Assembly: GCA_030430535.1 (NCBI GenBank)
Contig: JAUIKY010000008.1
Location: forward strand, 1 to 64,000
Source: Bacteroidia bacterium
Lineage (GTDB): Bacteria; Bacteroidota; Bacteroidia; Flavobacteriales; Flavobacteriaceae
Direction of reading: 5' to 3'
Length of the DNA stretch: 64,000 nucleotides
Shown in pieces: positions 36,301 through 43,865 of this stretch. Below the pieces are notes generated by a model that was not told the origin of the DNA, did not search any database, and worked only from the letters and a program-made list of their open reading frames with translations. The first letter of the stretch is position 1. Each line of letters begins with the position of its first letter. The position numbers were made by a program, and so were the translations under genes.

Positions 36301-36672
36301 TACAAAACGCTTTGCGGTTTCTTTTACCACAGCAAAGGCTTCGGGCAAAATATCGTTTAAAACGTCTTCGGTGATTTTGTAGGCATCATCCTTTAAGCTA
36401 TCTATTTGTTCGTAGATGTCTTCGCGTTGGTCAATATCCTCGGTGTTTTCGGCTTGTTGCAAAAGTTGGGCAATTTGCTCATCAATCGCTTTGTTGGCTT
36501 CGGCAATTTTGGCTTTGAACTCGGCCGTTTTGGCTCTAAGTTGGTCGTGAGAAAGGGCTTCGAGAGCAGCCTCGAAACTTTTAATTTTATCGACTATAGG
36601 TGTGATGGCCTTCACATCCTGTTTGGATTTGTCGCCAACAAACATCTTTAGTACAGAATTTAAAAAATTCAT
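33319..36672 (-). CDS. secA: Preprotein translocase ATPase SecA
   Basis: 1117 residues, the long form usual in Bacteroidetes. Walker A MQTGEGKTL (G195-T199), YAIVDEVDSVLVDDARTPLI as the DEAD-box and start of the preprotein cross-linking domain, TNMAGRGTDIKL, and QLRGRAGRQGDPGSS of motif VI are present. A coiled, acidic insertion at about 60-105 is typical of the phylum. The C-terminus ends in LIAKGDWVLVEE and lacks the CxCx8CH zinc motif found in E. coli SecA. Motor for Sec-dependent export at the inner membrane. Confidence 0.97.
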   Translation of the reverse strand: MNFLNSVLKMFVGDKSKQDVKAITPIVDKIKSFEAALEALSHDQLRAKTAEFKAKIAEANKAIDEQIAQLLQQAENTEDIDQREDIYEQIDSLKDDAYKITEDVLNDILPEAFAVVKETAKRFVNNTTITVTANEFDRTLSGEKDYVTLDGDKASWANSWDAAGKPITWDMVHYDVQLIGGIAMHQGKIAEMQTGEGKTLVATLPVYLNALAGKGVHLVTVNDYLAKRDSAWMAPIFEFHGLSVDCIDYHRPNSAARRKAYNADITYGTNNEFGFDYLRDNMSHAPEDLVQRPHHYAIVDEVDSVLVDDARTPLIISGPIPKGDRHEFNELKPKVDDIVAVQRKYLTGVLAEAKKLIASGDTKEGGFQLLRVYRGMPKNKALIKFLSEEGVKQLLQKTENFYMQDNNREMPKVDAELYYVIEEKNNQIELTDKGVEYISGKDDPNFFVMPEIGVEIAKIEEQNLPKEKEAELKEELFKDFGVKSERIHTLNQLLKAYALFEKDTQYVVMDNKVMIVDEQTGRIMDGRRYSDGLHQAIEAKENVKIEDATQTFATVTLQNYFRMYRKLSGMTGTAVTEAGEFWEIYKLDVVEIPTNRPIARDDREDLVYKTKREKYNAVIDEVTQLSQAGRPVLIGTTSVEISELLGKMLSIRKIPHNVLNAKQHKKEADIVAQAGQPGQVTIATNMAGRGTDIKLSDEVKKAGGLAIVGTERHDSRRVDRQLRGRAGRQGDPGSSQFYVSLEDNLMRLFGSERIAKMMDRMGLKEGEVIQHSMISKSIERAQKKVEENNFGVRKRLLEYDDVMNAQREVVYKRRKHALHGERLRVDLANMIFDTSEGIAETNKNANDFKNFEFELIRYFSMSSPVSEAEFGKLSAQEITSKIYKAAFEHYREKMERNAELAFPVIKNVYENQGDKFKRIVVPFTDGTKSLNVVTDLEKAYESQGKQLITDFEKNITLAIIDDAWKTHLRKMDELKQSVQLAVHEQKDPLLIYKFEAFELFKAMIDQVNKDVISFLFKGELPQETQDTIQEARAHKQEKVQTTKEEIPNLDERSAQSRAAGNTQRQPEVLETIVRDKPKIGRNDRVTIKHVLNGENKTLKYKQAEPLIAKGDWVLVEE

Positions 36673-36822
36673 AAGTGTTTAATTTTATATTATCTGAAAT
36701 AAAAACCGAATTAGGAAGAACCGGAATCTATTTCACTTTATTTTTCAGAAGTATCTTTTACCTGCTGTTTTTAAAGCACTCAAAGATACATTATGTTATT
36801 AGTTTTATTAAAAGATTAGTAC

Positions 36823-36852
36823 AAAAAAAAGCCTCGAAATCGAGACTTTTTC
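36823..36852 (-). terminator. Hairpin terminator after the DUF2795 gene
   Basis: On the minus strand AGTCTCG-ATTT-CGAGGCT followed by TTTTTTTT, with one mismatch in the stem. It separates the DUF2795 gene from secA. Confidence 0.75.
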
Positions 36853-36873
36853 ACTATTCTTTATGCTTTTGTT

Positions 36874-37095
36874 TTAATATTCATCTTCATTCCAAAGATA
36901 ATCCTCATCCGTAGGGTAGTCAGACCATATTTCTTCAATAGAATCATACGAGTCGCCCTCATCTTCAATTGACTGTAAATTTTCAACAACTTCAAGAGGG
37001 GCACCGGTTCTAATAGCGTAATCTATTAATTCGTCCTTTGTTGCTGGCCATGGCGCATCACTTAAATAAGATGCTAATTCTAAAGTCCAATACAT
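36874..37095 (-). CDS. DUF2795 domain protein
   Basis: 73 residues, acidic, soluble. MYWTLELASYLSDAPWPATK followed by DELIDYAIRTGAPLEVVENL matches the DUF2795 fold, a small helical domain of unknown role. It is conserved upstream of secA in many Flavobacteria, here with the terminator in between. The C-terminal tail is rich in D, E and Y. Confidence 0.8.
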   Translation of the reverse strand: MYWTLELASYLSDAPWPATKDELIDYAIRTGAPLEVVENLQSIEDEGDSYDSIEEIWSDYPTDEDYLWNEDEY

Positions 37096-37272
37096 TTTCT
37101 ATACTTTTAATTTTGTGCAAAAATAAATTTTTAGTTCAAACAGGCAAGTAAAAAATGAATTATTTAATCATTAATTATAAGAACGTGTGCTGTTGGGGTT
37201 TAAACCTTAACAAATCTGCTTTTGCGGGTTGATATTTGGAGACTTTTGATGGTGTTTTGTAAAAAAGAGATG

Positions 37273-37845
37273 TCATTCTTTTTCGGGAATCCACTTAATT
37301 TCTTCCGCTTTCAAATCAAATGACAACTTTCGTGCCAATACAAAAAGGTAGTCAGAAAGGCGGTTTAGGTAAATTAAAACATGGGCTTCGAACGGTTCCA
37401 ATTCGTTTAAAGCAGAAGCCAAACGTTCGGCGCGACGGCACACACAGCGTGCTATATGACAGAATGACACGGTTTGATGGCCGCCCGGCAACACAAAATG
37501 CGTCATAGGCGGGAGGGCATCATTCATTTGGTCCATTTCTTTTTCGAGCAGCTCAATATCCTCAGTTGAAATTTTTTCAATGTCCAAGCGTTCTTTTCCG
37601 CTTTTTAATATCGCTTTTTGGGGATCTGTAGCCAAAACAGCTCCAATAGTAAACAGTTTGTTTTGAATGTTTTGAATGGTTTTTTTATAATGTGAATCGA
37701 TGTTTTGGTCGCGAATCAACCCCAAATGCGAATTGAGTTCGTCTACCGTACCGTAACTATCAATACGAATATGATGTTTGGGTACACGCGTGCCGCCAAA
37801 TAGTGCAGTGGTGCCTTTATCTCCGGTTTTGGTATATATTTTCAT
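37273..37845 (-). CDS. Cob(I)alamin adenosyltransferase, PduO type
   Basis: 190 residues from the ATG complementary to 37843-37845; a longer frame upstream lacks family features. It starts MKIYTKTGDKGTTALFGGTR, the ATP-binding N-terminus of the PduO/MMAB family, and has FVLPGGHQTVSFCHIARCVC followed by RRAERL, the conserved arginine-rich helix, plus NRLSDYLFVLAR. It transfers the adenosyl group to cobalamin. No other cobalamin genes or a riboswitch are seen nearby. Confidence 0.93.
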   Translation of the reverse strand: MKIYTKTGDKGTTALFGGTRVPKHHIRIDSYGTVDELNSHLGLIRDQNIDSHYKKTIQNIQNKLFTIGAVLATDPQKAILKSGKERLDIEKISTEDIELLEKEMDQMNDALPPMTHFVLPGGHQTVSFCHIARCVCRRAERLASALNELEPFEAHVLIYLNRLSDYLFVLARKLSFDLKAEEIKWIPEKE

Positions 37846-38057
37846 GGGTTTGTTTTTGTGCTTTTTAGCGACTTCTTTTGTTTTAGCTTTAAGATAATAG
37901 TTGGTTTTTTGGGTTAAATATAAATGTAAAAAATAAATCACCACATTTGGGTATTGCCTTGTAAGAAATAGGTGTGTATTTTAACATCCTTTAACATAAA
38001 AAGATTATTTTCGCAACTAAATACAATTAATGTAAAACAAACCAAATCTTAAAATTT

Positions 38058-40154
38058 ATGAAAAAAACTGCTTTATCAGTATTGTTATTGTTAGGTGCCA
38101 TGGGTACGCAAGCGCAATCGTTTATTGGCTATCTTACCGATAATTACAGCGGGGTAAATAGTGTTACGGCAAACCCGGCTAATATTGTCGATTCCCGTTT
38201 TAAAACCGATATTAATCTAGTTGGCGCAAGTGTTATTGCCGGAAACGATTACTACGGTGTAAATGTAATGGATGCCTTAAAGGATGACTACGATTTCGAT
38301 TTAGACGCTATGAAATCACCATCAAACAGCAACAATTTTGGAACTTATGAGGATATTTTAGGCCCGTCATTTATGTTCAATTTGAACAAGAATAGTTCTA
38401 TTGCTATTTTTACAAGAGCGAGGTCTGTGGTTAACATCAACGATATTAACGGAAATACCATTGATAAGATTGACAATAATGATTCTGAAGATTTTGTTTT
38501 AAACCAAGGAGAGGCTGATTTCAATGCCTTTGGCCAAGCTTGGGCTGAAGTCGGTTTGACTTATGCGCGAGTGTTAATGAATAATGAGCAGCACTTTTTA
38601 AAGGGTGGTCTGTCGTTAAAGTATTTACAGGGAGCAGGTAGCGGTTATGCATACACAAACAACGTTATGGTTGACTATGATGCCGATGGTGCTGGCCCTG
38701 ACCAATGGAGTTTTGAGTCGACCGGTGAAATAACCTATGGTCGTTTCGATAATTTTGATAACGATAATTACGACTACGAATTACCAGATGCCAACGGTTT
38801 TGGTATCGATTTAGGGTTTGTATACGAATGGCGACCAAACTATGCCGATTATACAAAAACGAATTCTGATGGTGAAAGCTATACGTTGAAGCATAAAAAT
38901 AAGTATAAATTAAAATTAGGGTTATCTTTAACCGACATTGGTTCCATTAATTATAAAGAGGGACTGGAAGATTTTTATGTGATAGATACTCAGGGAGAAG
39001 TTACCGAACAAGATTTTGATAACGCAGATGATTTTCAACAATTCTTGTTGGGTATATCAACTTCAGATGAATCAAGGGTTGGTTACAAAACCCACTTGCC
39101 AACAGCACTTCATTTTAATGCTGATTGGAATTTTAGCGGTAAATTCTACTTGAATTTAAACACCGATTTGTCTTTGACTAAAAAAGGCAAGGAAAACACC
39201 AGTAGTATTTTGAATATTGCCTCTTTAACACCGCGTTTCGAAAGCCGATGGTTCAGTTTTTATTTGCCTTTAAGCATGGTGGAGTACAACGGTTTTCAAG
39301 CGGGTGCTGGTTTGAGAATGGGGCCACTTTACTTAGGTTCTGGTTCGGTATTTACCGCTTTAACCAGTGATGATACCAAAGGCGCCGATGTATATGCTGG
39401 TTTAAAAATACCAGTTTACCAAGGTAAGGCCAAAGATAAAGATGGCGACGGTGTGATTGATAAATTAGACGGATGCCCAAAAACTGCTGGCCCTGTTGAA
39501 AATAACGGATGCCCTTGGACCGATAGAGACGTGGATGGTGTTATGGATAACGTTGATAATTGTCCAGATGAAAAAGGCCCAGAAGAAAACAATGGTTGCC
39601 CATGGGGCGATGCCGATGGCGATACCGTTTTAGACAACAAGGATGAATGCCCAGAGGTTGCAGGGCCAATTGAAAACAACGGTTGCCCATGGCCAGATAC
39701 CGATGGTGACGGTGTTTTGGATAAAGACGACCAATGCGTTAATGAAGCAGGAACTGTGGCAAACAACGGTTGCCCAGAATTAGAGCCAGAGGTAACTGAA
39801 GAAATTCAAAAAACGTTAAACGAATATGCAAAAACCATTTTGTTCAATTCCGGTAAATCTACCATTAAGGAAGAATCGAATGAGGTGTTGCAGGAAATCG
39901 TAAACATTTTACAGGAGTATCCTTCGGCTAAGTTTGCTATTGAAGGGCATACCGATAGTGTTGGAAGTGATAGTTTAAATCAAACCCTTTCAGAAGCCAG
40001 AGCAAGTGCCGTAATGAACTATTTAATTGAAAACGGAGTGGCTTCAAACCGATTAACTTCACAAGGTTTTGGAGAGAGCAAACCAATAGCTCCCAACTCC
40101 ACAAAAGCTGGACGTGCTTTAAACAGACGCGTTGAAATTAATTTAGTGAAGTAA
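38058..40154 (+). CDS. DUF5723 / TSP type-3 repeat / OmpA C-terminal outer membrane protein
   Basis: 698 residues with a signal peptide ending TQAQ. Residues 20-460 are a predicted beta-barrel of the DUF5723 type. Four calcium-binding thrombospondin type-3 repeats follow ([15 protein letters not shown], then three variants with ENNGCPW spacers). The end is an OmpA domain ([55 protein letters not shown]) that binds peptidoglycan. It should anchor the outer membrane to the cell wall. Monocistronic, closed by the terminator at 40177. Confidence 0.92.
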   Translation: MKKTALSVLLLLGAMGTQAQSFIGYLTDNYSGVNSVTANPANIVDSRFKTDINLVGASVIAGNDYYGVNVMDALKDDYDFDLDAMKSPSNSNNFGTYEDILGPSFMFNLNKNSSIAIFTRARSVVNINDINGNTIDKIDNNDSEDFVLNQGEADFNAFGQAWAEVGLTYARVLMNNEQHFLKGGLSLKYLQGAGSGYAYTNNVMVDYDADGAGPDQWSFESTGEITYGRFDNFDNDNYDYELPDANGFGIDLGFVYEWRPNYADYTKTNSDGESYTLKHKNKYKLKLGLSLTDIGSINYKEGLEDFYVIDTQGEVTEQDFDNADDFQQFLLGISTSDESRVGYKTHLPTALHFNADWNFSGKFYLNLNTDLSLTKKGKENTSSILNIASLTPRFESRWFSFYLPLSMVEYNGFQAGAGLRMGPLYLGSGSVFTALTSDDTKGADVYAGLKIPVYQGKAKDKDGDGVIDKLDGCPKTAGPVENNGCPWTDRDVDGVMDNVDNCPDEKGPEENNGCPWGDADGDTVLDNKDECPEVAGPIENNGCPWPDTDGDGVLDKDDQCVNEAGTVANNGCPELEPEVTEEIQKTLNEYAKTILFNSGKSTIKEESNEVLQEIVNILQEYPSAKFAIEGHTDSVGSDSLNQTLSEARASAVMNYLIENGVASNRLTSQGFGESKPIAPNSTKAGRALNRRVEINLVK

Positions 40155-40176
40155 AAACAAACAATTCCATCTTAAT

Positions 40177-40210
40177 AAAAAATCCCGGAGTTTGTGCTTC
40201 GGGATTTTTT
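40177..40210. terminator. Hairpin terminator between convergent genes
   Basis: AAAAAATCCCG / CGGGATTTTTT with a 12-base loop, followed by T residues. It ends the OmpA gene and can serve the methyltransferase gene from the other side. Confidence 0.88.
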
Positions 40211-40239
40211 TGTTTTTACTCATAATGGATACACTTTAC

Positions 40240-41010
40240 TTATGCCCGAATCGTAAAGTGTTCCTTAACCTGTTCGGTTCTAAAAAACACAAAGCCCCAA
40301 AAAAAGGTATCGATGGTAACGGTGACTTTGGGGTGTTGCTTTATGGTTTCCCAAGCTTCCGTCATGCATGGGCTCCAATAAATATCATCAAAAATAAACA
40401 CCGAATCGTTGTGCGCTGTTTGTAGTAAAGTTTCAAAATAATGCAACGTAGCCTCTTTTTGGTGGTTCGCATCAAAAAATACCAAATCGAAGGAAATGGT
40501 TTTAAGTTTTTTAATGGCTTCCGAAATATCGCCGGTAACAACCGAAACATTTTTAACCCCATCTTTTTCCAGTTGCTCGTTCGTAAATTTTGAAATATTC
40601 GGACAGCCTTCAATGGAAATAATTTTGGCGTCAGGATTTCCCAAAGCCATAGCATGGGTGGCGATGCCTAACGAGGTTCCCATTTCTAAAATGGAATTGG
40701 GTTCAAAATACTGAACCATTCTGAACAATAATTTTGCCCGATGGTTGGTGCTGCCAGCATTTTTAGCCATTTCAGAAACCTTTCGCATTTTTCCTTTTGA
40801 AACTCGCGAACCGGCTCCTAAATCAGTCACCGCTAGTTTTTCGGAGCTATTTAGAAGTTCCTTTTTATAGTTTAAAATAGCTCGATAAGCCTCGTGCTTT
40901 TTTTTGTCATAAAAACATTGGGTCACCAAATTATAAACAAACGGGGAGTGTACCCCGTGCTGGTTGGTTGATTTTAAAAGGAATTTTATGTACTGTTTTA
41001 GCTGATACAA
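40240..41010 (-). CDS. Class I SAM-dependent methyltransferase (O-methyltransferase-like)
   Basis: 256 residues, cytoplasmic. NSILEMGTSLGIATHAMALG is the SAM-binding loop, IISIEGCPNISKFTNEQLEK the acidic-strand region, and FDLVFFDANHQKEATLHYFE with FIFDDIYWSP resembles the metal-dependent O-methyltransferase group. Substrate unknown. It lies 89 bases from the ABC-F gene on the same strand, with a repeat in between. Confidence 0.85.
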   Translation of the reverse strand: MYQLKQYIKFLLKSTNQHGVHSPFVYNLVTQCFYDKKKHEAYRAILNYKKELLNSSEKLAVTDLGAGSRVSKGKMRKVSEMAKNAGSTNHRAKLLFRMVQYFEPNSILEMGTSLGIATHAMALGNPDAKIISIEGCPNISKFTNEQLEKDGVKNVSVVTGDISEAIKKLKTISFDLVFFDANHQKEATLHYFETLLQTAHNDSVFIFDDIYWSPCMTEAWETIKQHPKVTVTIDTFFWGFVFFRTEQVKEHFTIRA

Positions 41011-41043
41011 AATTTAGTTTCAGGTTTGAAATTTCAAGTTGAA

Positions 41044-41098
41044 TGTCATGCTGAGCGCAGTCGAAGCATCTCTTAGCGCCTTCGCGCCTTTGCGAGAA
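41044..41098. repeat. Dispersed GTCATGCTGAGCGCAGTCGAAGCAT repeat
   Basis: Sequence gtcatgctgagcgcagtcga opens the unit, followed by agcatct and a gcgccttcgcgcctttgcga tail, a second frequently seen repeat word. Lies between two minus-strand genes. Confidence 0.6.
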
Positions 41099-41099
41099 A

Positions 41100-42965
41100 C
41101 TATCCTTCCAGTTTTGCCGAGAGTTCAAACCAACGTTCTTCTTTAGCCTCAATGGTGTCCAATAATTTTTGAAGCTCATCGGAAAGTGCGTTGATTTCAT
41201 CTTGCGTTAAATCAGGGTTGTTAAACTTGCTTTCCAGTTCTTTTTTATCATATGCCAAAGAATTAAGTTTACTTTCAATATTCTTCAGTTCCTTTTCTTC
41301 ATTGTACGATAGTTTGGTGGCTTCGTTTTGTTTCAGCGCTTCCTTTTCTTTTTTGTCTTCCGAAGTCGAATTGGAAACCACAGGCTGGCTGTCTTCATAA
41401 ACCCGATAGTCGGTATAATTCCCTGGGAAATCTTCAATCTCACCTTCACCTTTAAATACAAAAAGATGATCTACGATTTTATCCATAAAATAGCGGTCGT
41501 GCGACACTACGATAATGCAGCCCGGGAAATCCAAAAGAAATTCCTCTAAAACGTTTAGTGTTACAATATCGAGGTCGTTTGTGGGCTCATCGAGAATTAA
41601 AAAATTCGGATTTTGAATCAAAACCGTACACAAATACAAACGCTTGCGTTCGCCACCGCTCAGTTTTTCAACAAAATCGTATTGTTTTTTTCTACTGAAA
41701 AGGAAGCGTTCCAAAAGCTGCTGGGCACTAATTTGTCGTCCTTTTTTCAATGGAATGTAATCGCCAAACTCACGGATTACATCAATTACTTTTTGTTCGG
41801 GTTTTATGGCAATGCCGTTTTGGGTATAATAACCAAATTTTACGGTATCGCCCTTGACTACTTTACCAGAATCGGGCGCTGCGGTTTGCGTTAAAATATT
41901 CAAAAAGGTCGTTTTTCCAGTACCGTTTTTACCGATAATGCCCACGCGTTCCCCTTTTTTAAAGGTATAGTCGAAACCTTTTAAAATGGTTTTGTCCTTA
42001 AACGCTTTCGAAACTTTATGAAATTCTAAAATCTTGCTGCCCAGACGTTCCATGTTCAGTTCCAGCTGCACTTGGTGGTCGTTTCGGCGTTGGTGGGCGC
42101 GGTGTTTTATATCGTTAAAATCGTCAATCCTCGATTTCGATTTAGTTGTTCGCGCCTTGGGTTGGCGACGCATCCAGGCCAATTCCTTTTTAAAAAGTTG
42201 TTTGGCCTTTCCGGTTTCAACCGCTTCGCGTTCAATGCGCTCTTCGCGTTTTTCCAAGTAATAAGAATAATTTCCCTTGTAGCTGTAAAGTTCGCCTTCG
42301 TCGAGTTCAATAATTTCGTTGCACACACGCTCCAAAAAATAGCGGTCGTGCGTCACCATAAACAGGGTAATGTTTTCTTTGGCAAAAAAACCTTCCAACC
42401 ATTCAATCATTTCCAAGTCCAAGTGGTTGGTGGGCTCGTCCAGAATCAATAGATCGGGTTTGTTGATCAGGGCATTGGCCAGCGCTAATCGCTTTTTTTG
42501 TCCGCCCGAAAGTGTGCTTATTTTTTGCTCTAAATTATCGAGCTTGAGCTTAAAAAGGATTTGTTTGTAAAGCGTTTCGAAATCCCAGGCTTGATGGTGT
42601 TCCATGGCATCGAAAGCCGATTGGTAGGCATCGGTGTCTTCTGGATTTAAAAGGGCTTTTTCGTAGTTTGAAATGATTTTTAAAATGGGGTTGTCGCTGG
42701 CAAAAATGGTTTCTTCCACCGTTAAAGTTTTGTCGAATTTAGGGTCTTGAGACAAAAAGGCGACTTTAATGTCTTTACGGTAAATAACATTCCCCGAATC
42801 GGCTTGGTCATCGCCCGAAAGAATATTCAAAATAGACGTCTTTCCCGTCCCGTTTTTCGCAACAAAAGCAATTTTTTGGTCTTTATGGACACTGAAGGAA
42901 AGGTCTTTAAAAAGGGTGTGTTCACCGTAAGATTTCGATATGTTTTCTACTGTTAAGTAATTCAA
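41100..42965 (-). CDS. ABC-F family ATPase (Uup-like)
   Basis: 621 residues with two ABC domains and no membrane segment. First Walker A AFVAKNGTGKTSILN and signature LSGGQKKRLALANAL, second Walker A GIIGKNGTGKTTFLN and signature LSGGERKRLYLCTVL. Walker B sequences LLILDEPTNHLDLEM and FLILDEPTNDLDIVT carry the E of each site. The linker (about 235-300) and a C-terminal coiled coil (about 535-620) are typical of Uup proteins, which act on ribosomes or DNA structures. Not a transporter. Confidence 0.92.
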   Translation of the reverse strand: MNYLTVENISKSYGEHTLFKDLSFSVHKDQKIAFVAKNGTGKTSILNILSGDDQADSGNVIYRKDIKVAFLSQDPKFDKTLTVEETIFASDNPILKIISNYEKALLNPEDTDAYQSAFDAMEHHQAWDFETLYKQILFKLKLDNLEQKISTLSGGQKKRLALANALINKPDLLILDEPTNHLDLEMIEWLEGFFAKENITLFMVTHDRYFLERVCNEIIELDEGELYSYKGNYSYYLEKREERIEREAVETGKAKQLFKKELAWMRRQPKARTTKSKSRIDDFNDIKHRAHQRRNDHQVQLELNMERLGSKILEFHKVSKAFKDKTILKGFDYTFKKGERVGIIGKNGTGKTTFLNILTQTAAPDSGKVVKGDTVKFGYYTQNGIAIKPEQKVIDVIREFGDYIPLKKGRQISAQQLLERFLFSRKKQYDFVEKLSGGERKRLYLCTVLIQNPNFLILDEPTNDLDIVTLNVLEEFLLDFPGCIIVVSHDRYFMDKIVDHLFVFKGEGEIEDFPGNYTDYRVYEDSQPVVSNSTSEDKKEKEALKQNEATKLSYNEEKELKNIESKLNSLAYDKKELESKFNNPDLTQDEINALSDELQKLLDTIEAKEERWFELSAKLEG

Positions 42966-43016
42966 AATTTTAATTTTTTACAAAGAACGGACAAATAACC
43001 AAAAAATCCGATAAAA

Positions 43017-43048
43017 GTTTTATTGTTAAGGCGTAAAACTTATATTTG
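43017..43048 (+). promoter_or_regulatory. Predicted promoter of the glycan locus
   Basis: TATATTTG at 43041-43048 is a perfect -7 element, with a GTTTTATTG word about 20 bases upstream. It lies 22 bases before the wza-like ATG and after the divergent ABC-F gene, so it is the best candidate for the start of the operon. Confidence 0.55.
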
Positions 43049-43070
43049 CTTTAAATCAATGTGCCTCAAT

Positions 43071-43859
43071 ATGAAGAACCATTTTATTGTGTCTTTGCTG
43101 GTTATAGCTATGTTTTCAGTATCATGTATTTCCAACAAAGATATTGTGTACTTGCAGGACAAAGGTACGGCTATTGATTCTTTAGCGATTAAGGCACTTT
43201 ACAAGCCTTATCGTGTGCAGGTTAACGATATTTTGAGCATTAATGTGAAAGCCCTGGATCCAGAATTGGTTGGGATTTTTAATCCGGTTGAGCGTGCAAA
43301 TGGAGCAAATACAAGTGGGGGCGGACTTTATTTTAACGGTTTTACGGTAGATTTGCACGGTAACATTGAATTCCCCATTTTAGGAAAAATAAATGTTCTT
43401 GGTTTTACCGTTAAGGAGATAGAGGATAAAGTTGAACGTGAGCTGCTGTCGCAATATTTTAAGGATACCGCCGAAATTTTTGTTACGGTTAAACTGGCCG
43501 GATTGCGCTATACTACCGTTGGCGAAGTGGGTACAGGCGTGCACACGCTGTTTCAAGATCGTGTGAATATTATTGAAGCATTGGCCAATGCGGGAGATAT
43601 TGCACAAACTGGCGACCGAAAGGATGTTTTGGTGATTCGGCAATACCCCGATGGACAAAAAATCCATCACATCGATTTAACCGATATTAAGGCTATGCAA
43701 TCGCCTTACTATTACATTCAGCCCAATGATATTATTTTGGTGAAGCCTTTAAAACGTAAAGCCTTGGGGGCGGGACAAACGGCCATTCAAAACGTAACAA
43801 CAATTGCTTCTATCTTGTCGGTGTTGGTTTCCACTTATTTTTTAACAAAAAATCTGTAA
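43071..43859 (+). CDS. Wza-like polysaccharide export lipoprotein
   Basis: 262 residues from the ATG at 43071, giving MKNHFIVSLLVIAMFSVSC with a lipobox; an earlier in-frame start would add 16 residues before the signal. VQVNDILSINVKALDPELVG is the start of the polysaccharide export (Poly_export) domain, FTVDLHGNIEFPILGKINVL the core, and YTTVGEVGTGVHTLF a SLBB-like unit. The C-terminal hydrophobic stretch (TTIASILSVLVSTYFL) may span the membrane. It forms the outer-membrane pore for polysaccharide. Six bases precede the Wzc gene. Confidence 0.88.
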   Translation: MKNHFIVSLLVIAMFSVSCISNKDIVYLQDKGTAIDSLAIKALYKPYRVQVNDILSINVKALDPELVGIFNPVERANGANTSGGGLYFNGFTVDLHGNIEFPILGKINVLGFTVKEIEDKVERELLSQYFKDTAEIFVTVKLAGLRYTTVGEVGTGVHTLFQDRVNIIEALANAGDIAQTGDRKDVLVIRQYPDGQKIHHIDLTDIKAMQSPYYYIQPNDIILVKPLKRKALGAGQTAIQNVTTIASILSVLVSTYFLTKNL

Positions 43860-43865
43860 GGGAAA

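Noticed and set aside
37846-38057. Possible cobalamin riboswitch near the adenosyltransferase gene
   Set aside because: No B12-box-like sequence or extended pairing was seen upstream of the gene.
39427-39780. Tandem similar segments within the OmpA gene as DNA repeats
   Set aside because: They are the expected coding traces of four thrombospondin type-3 repeats.
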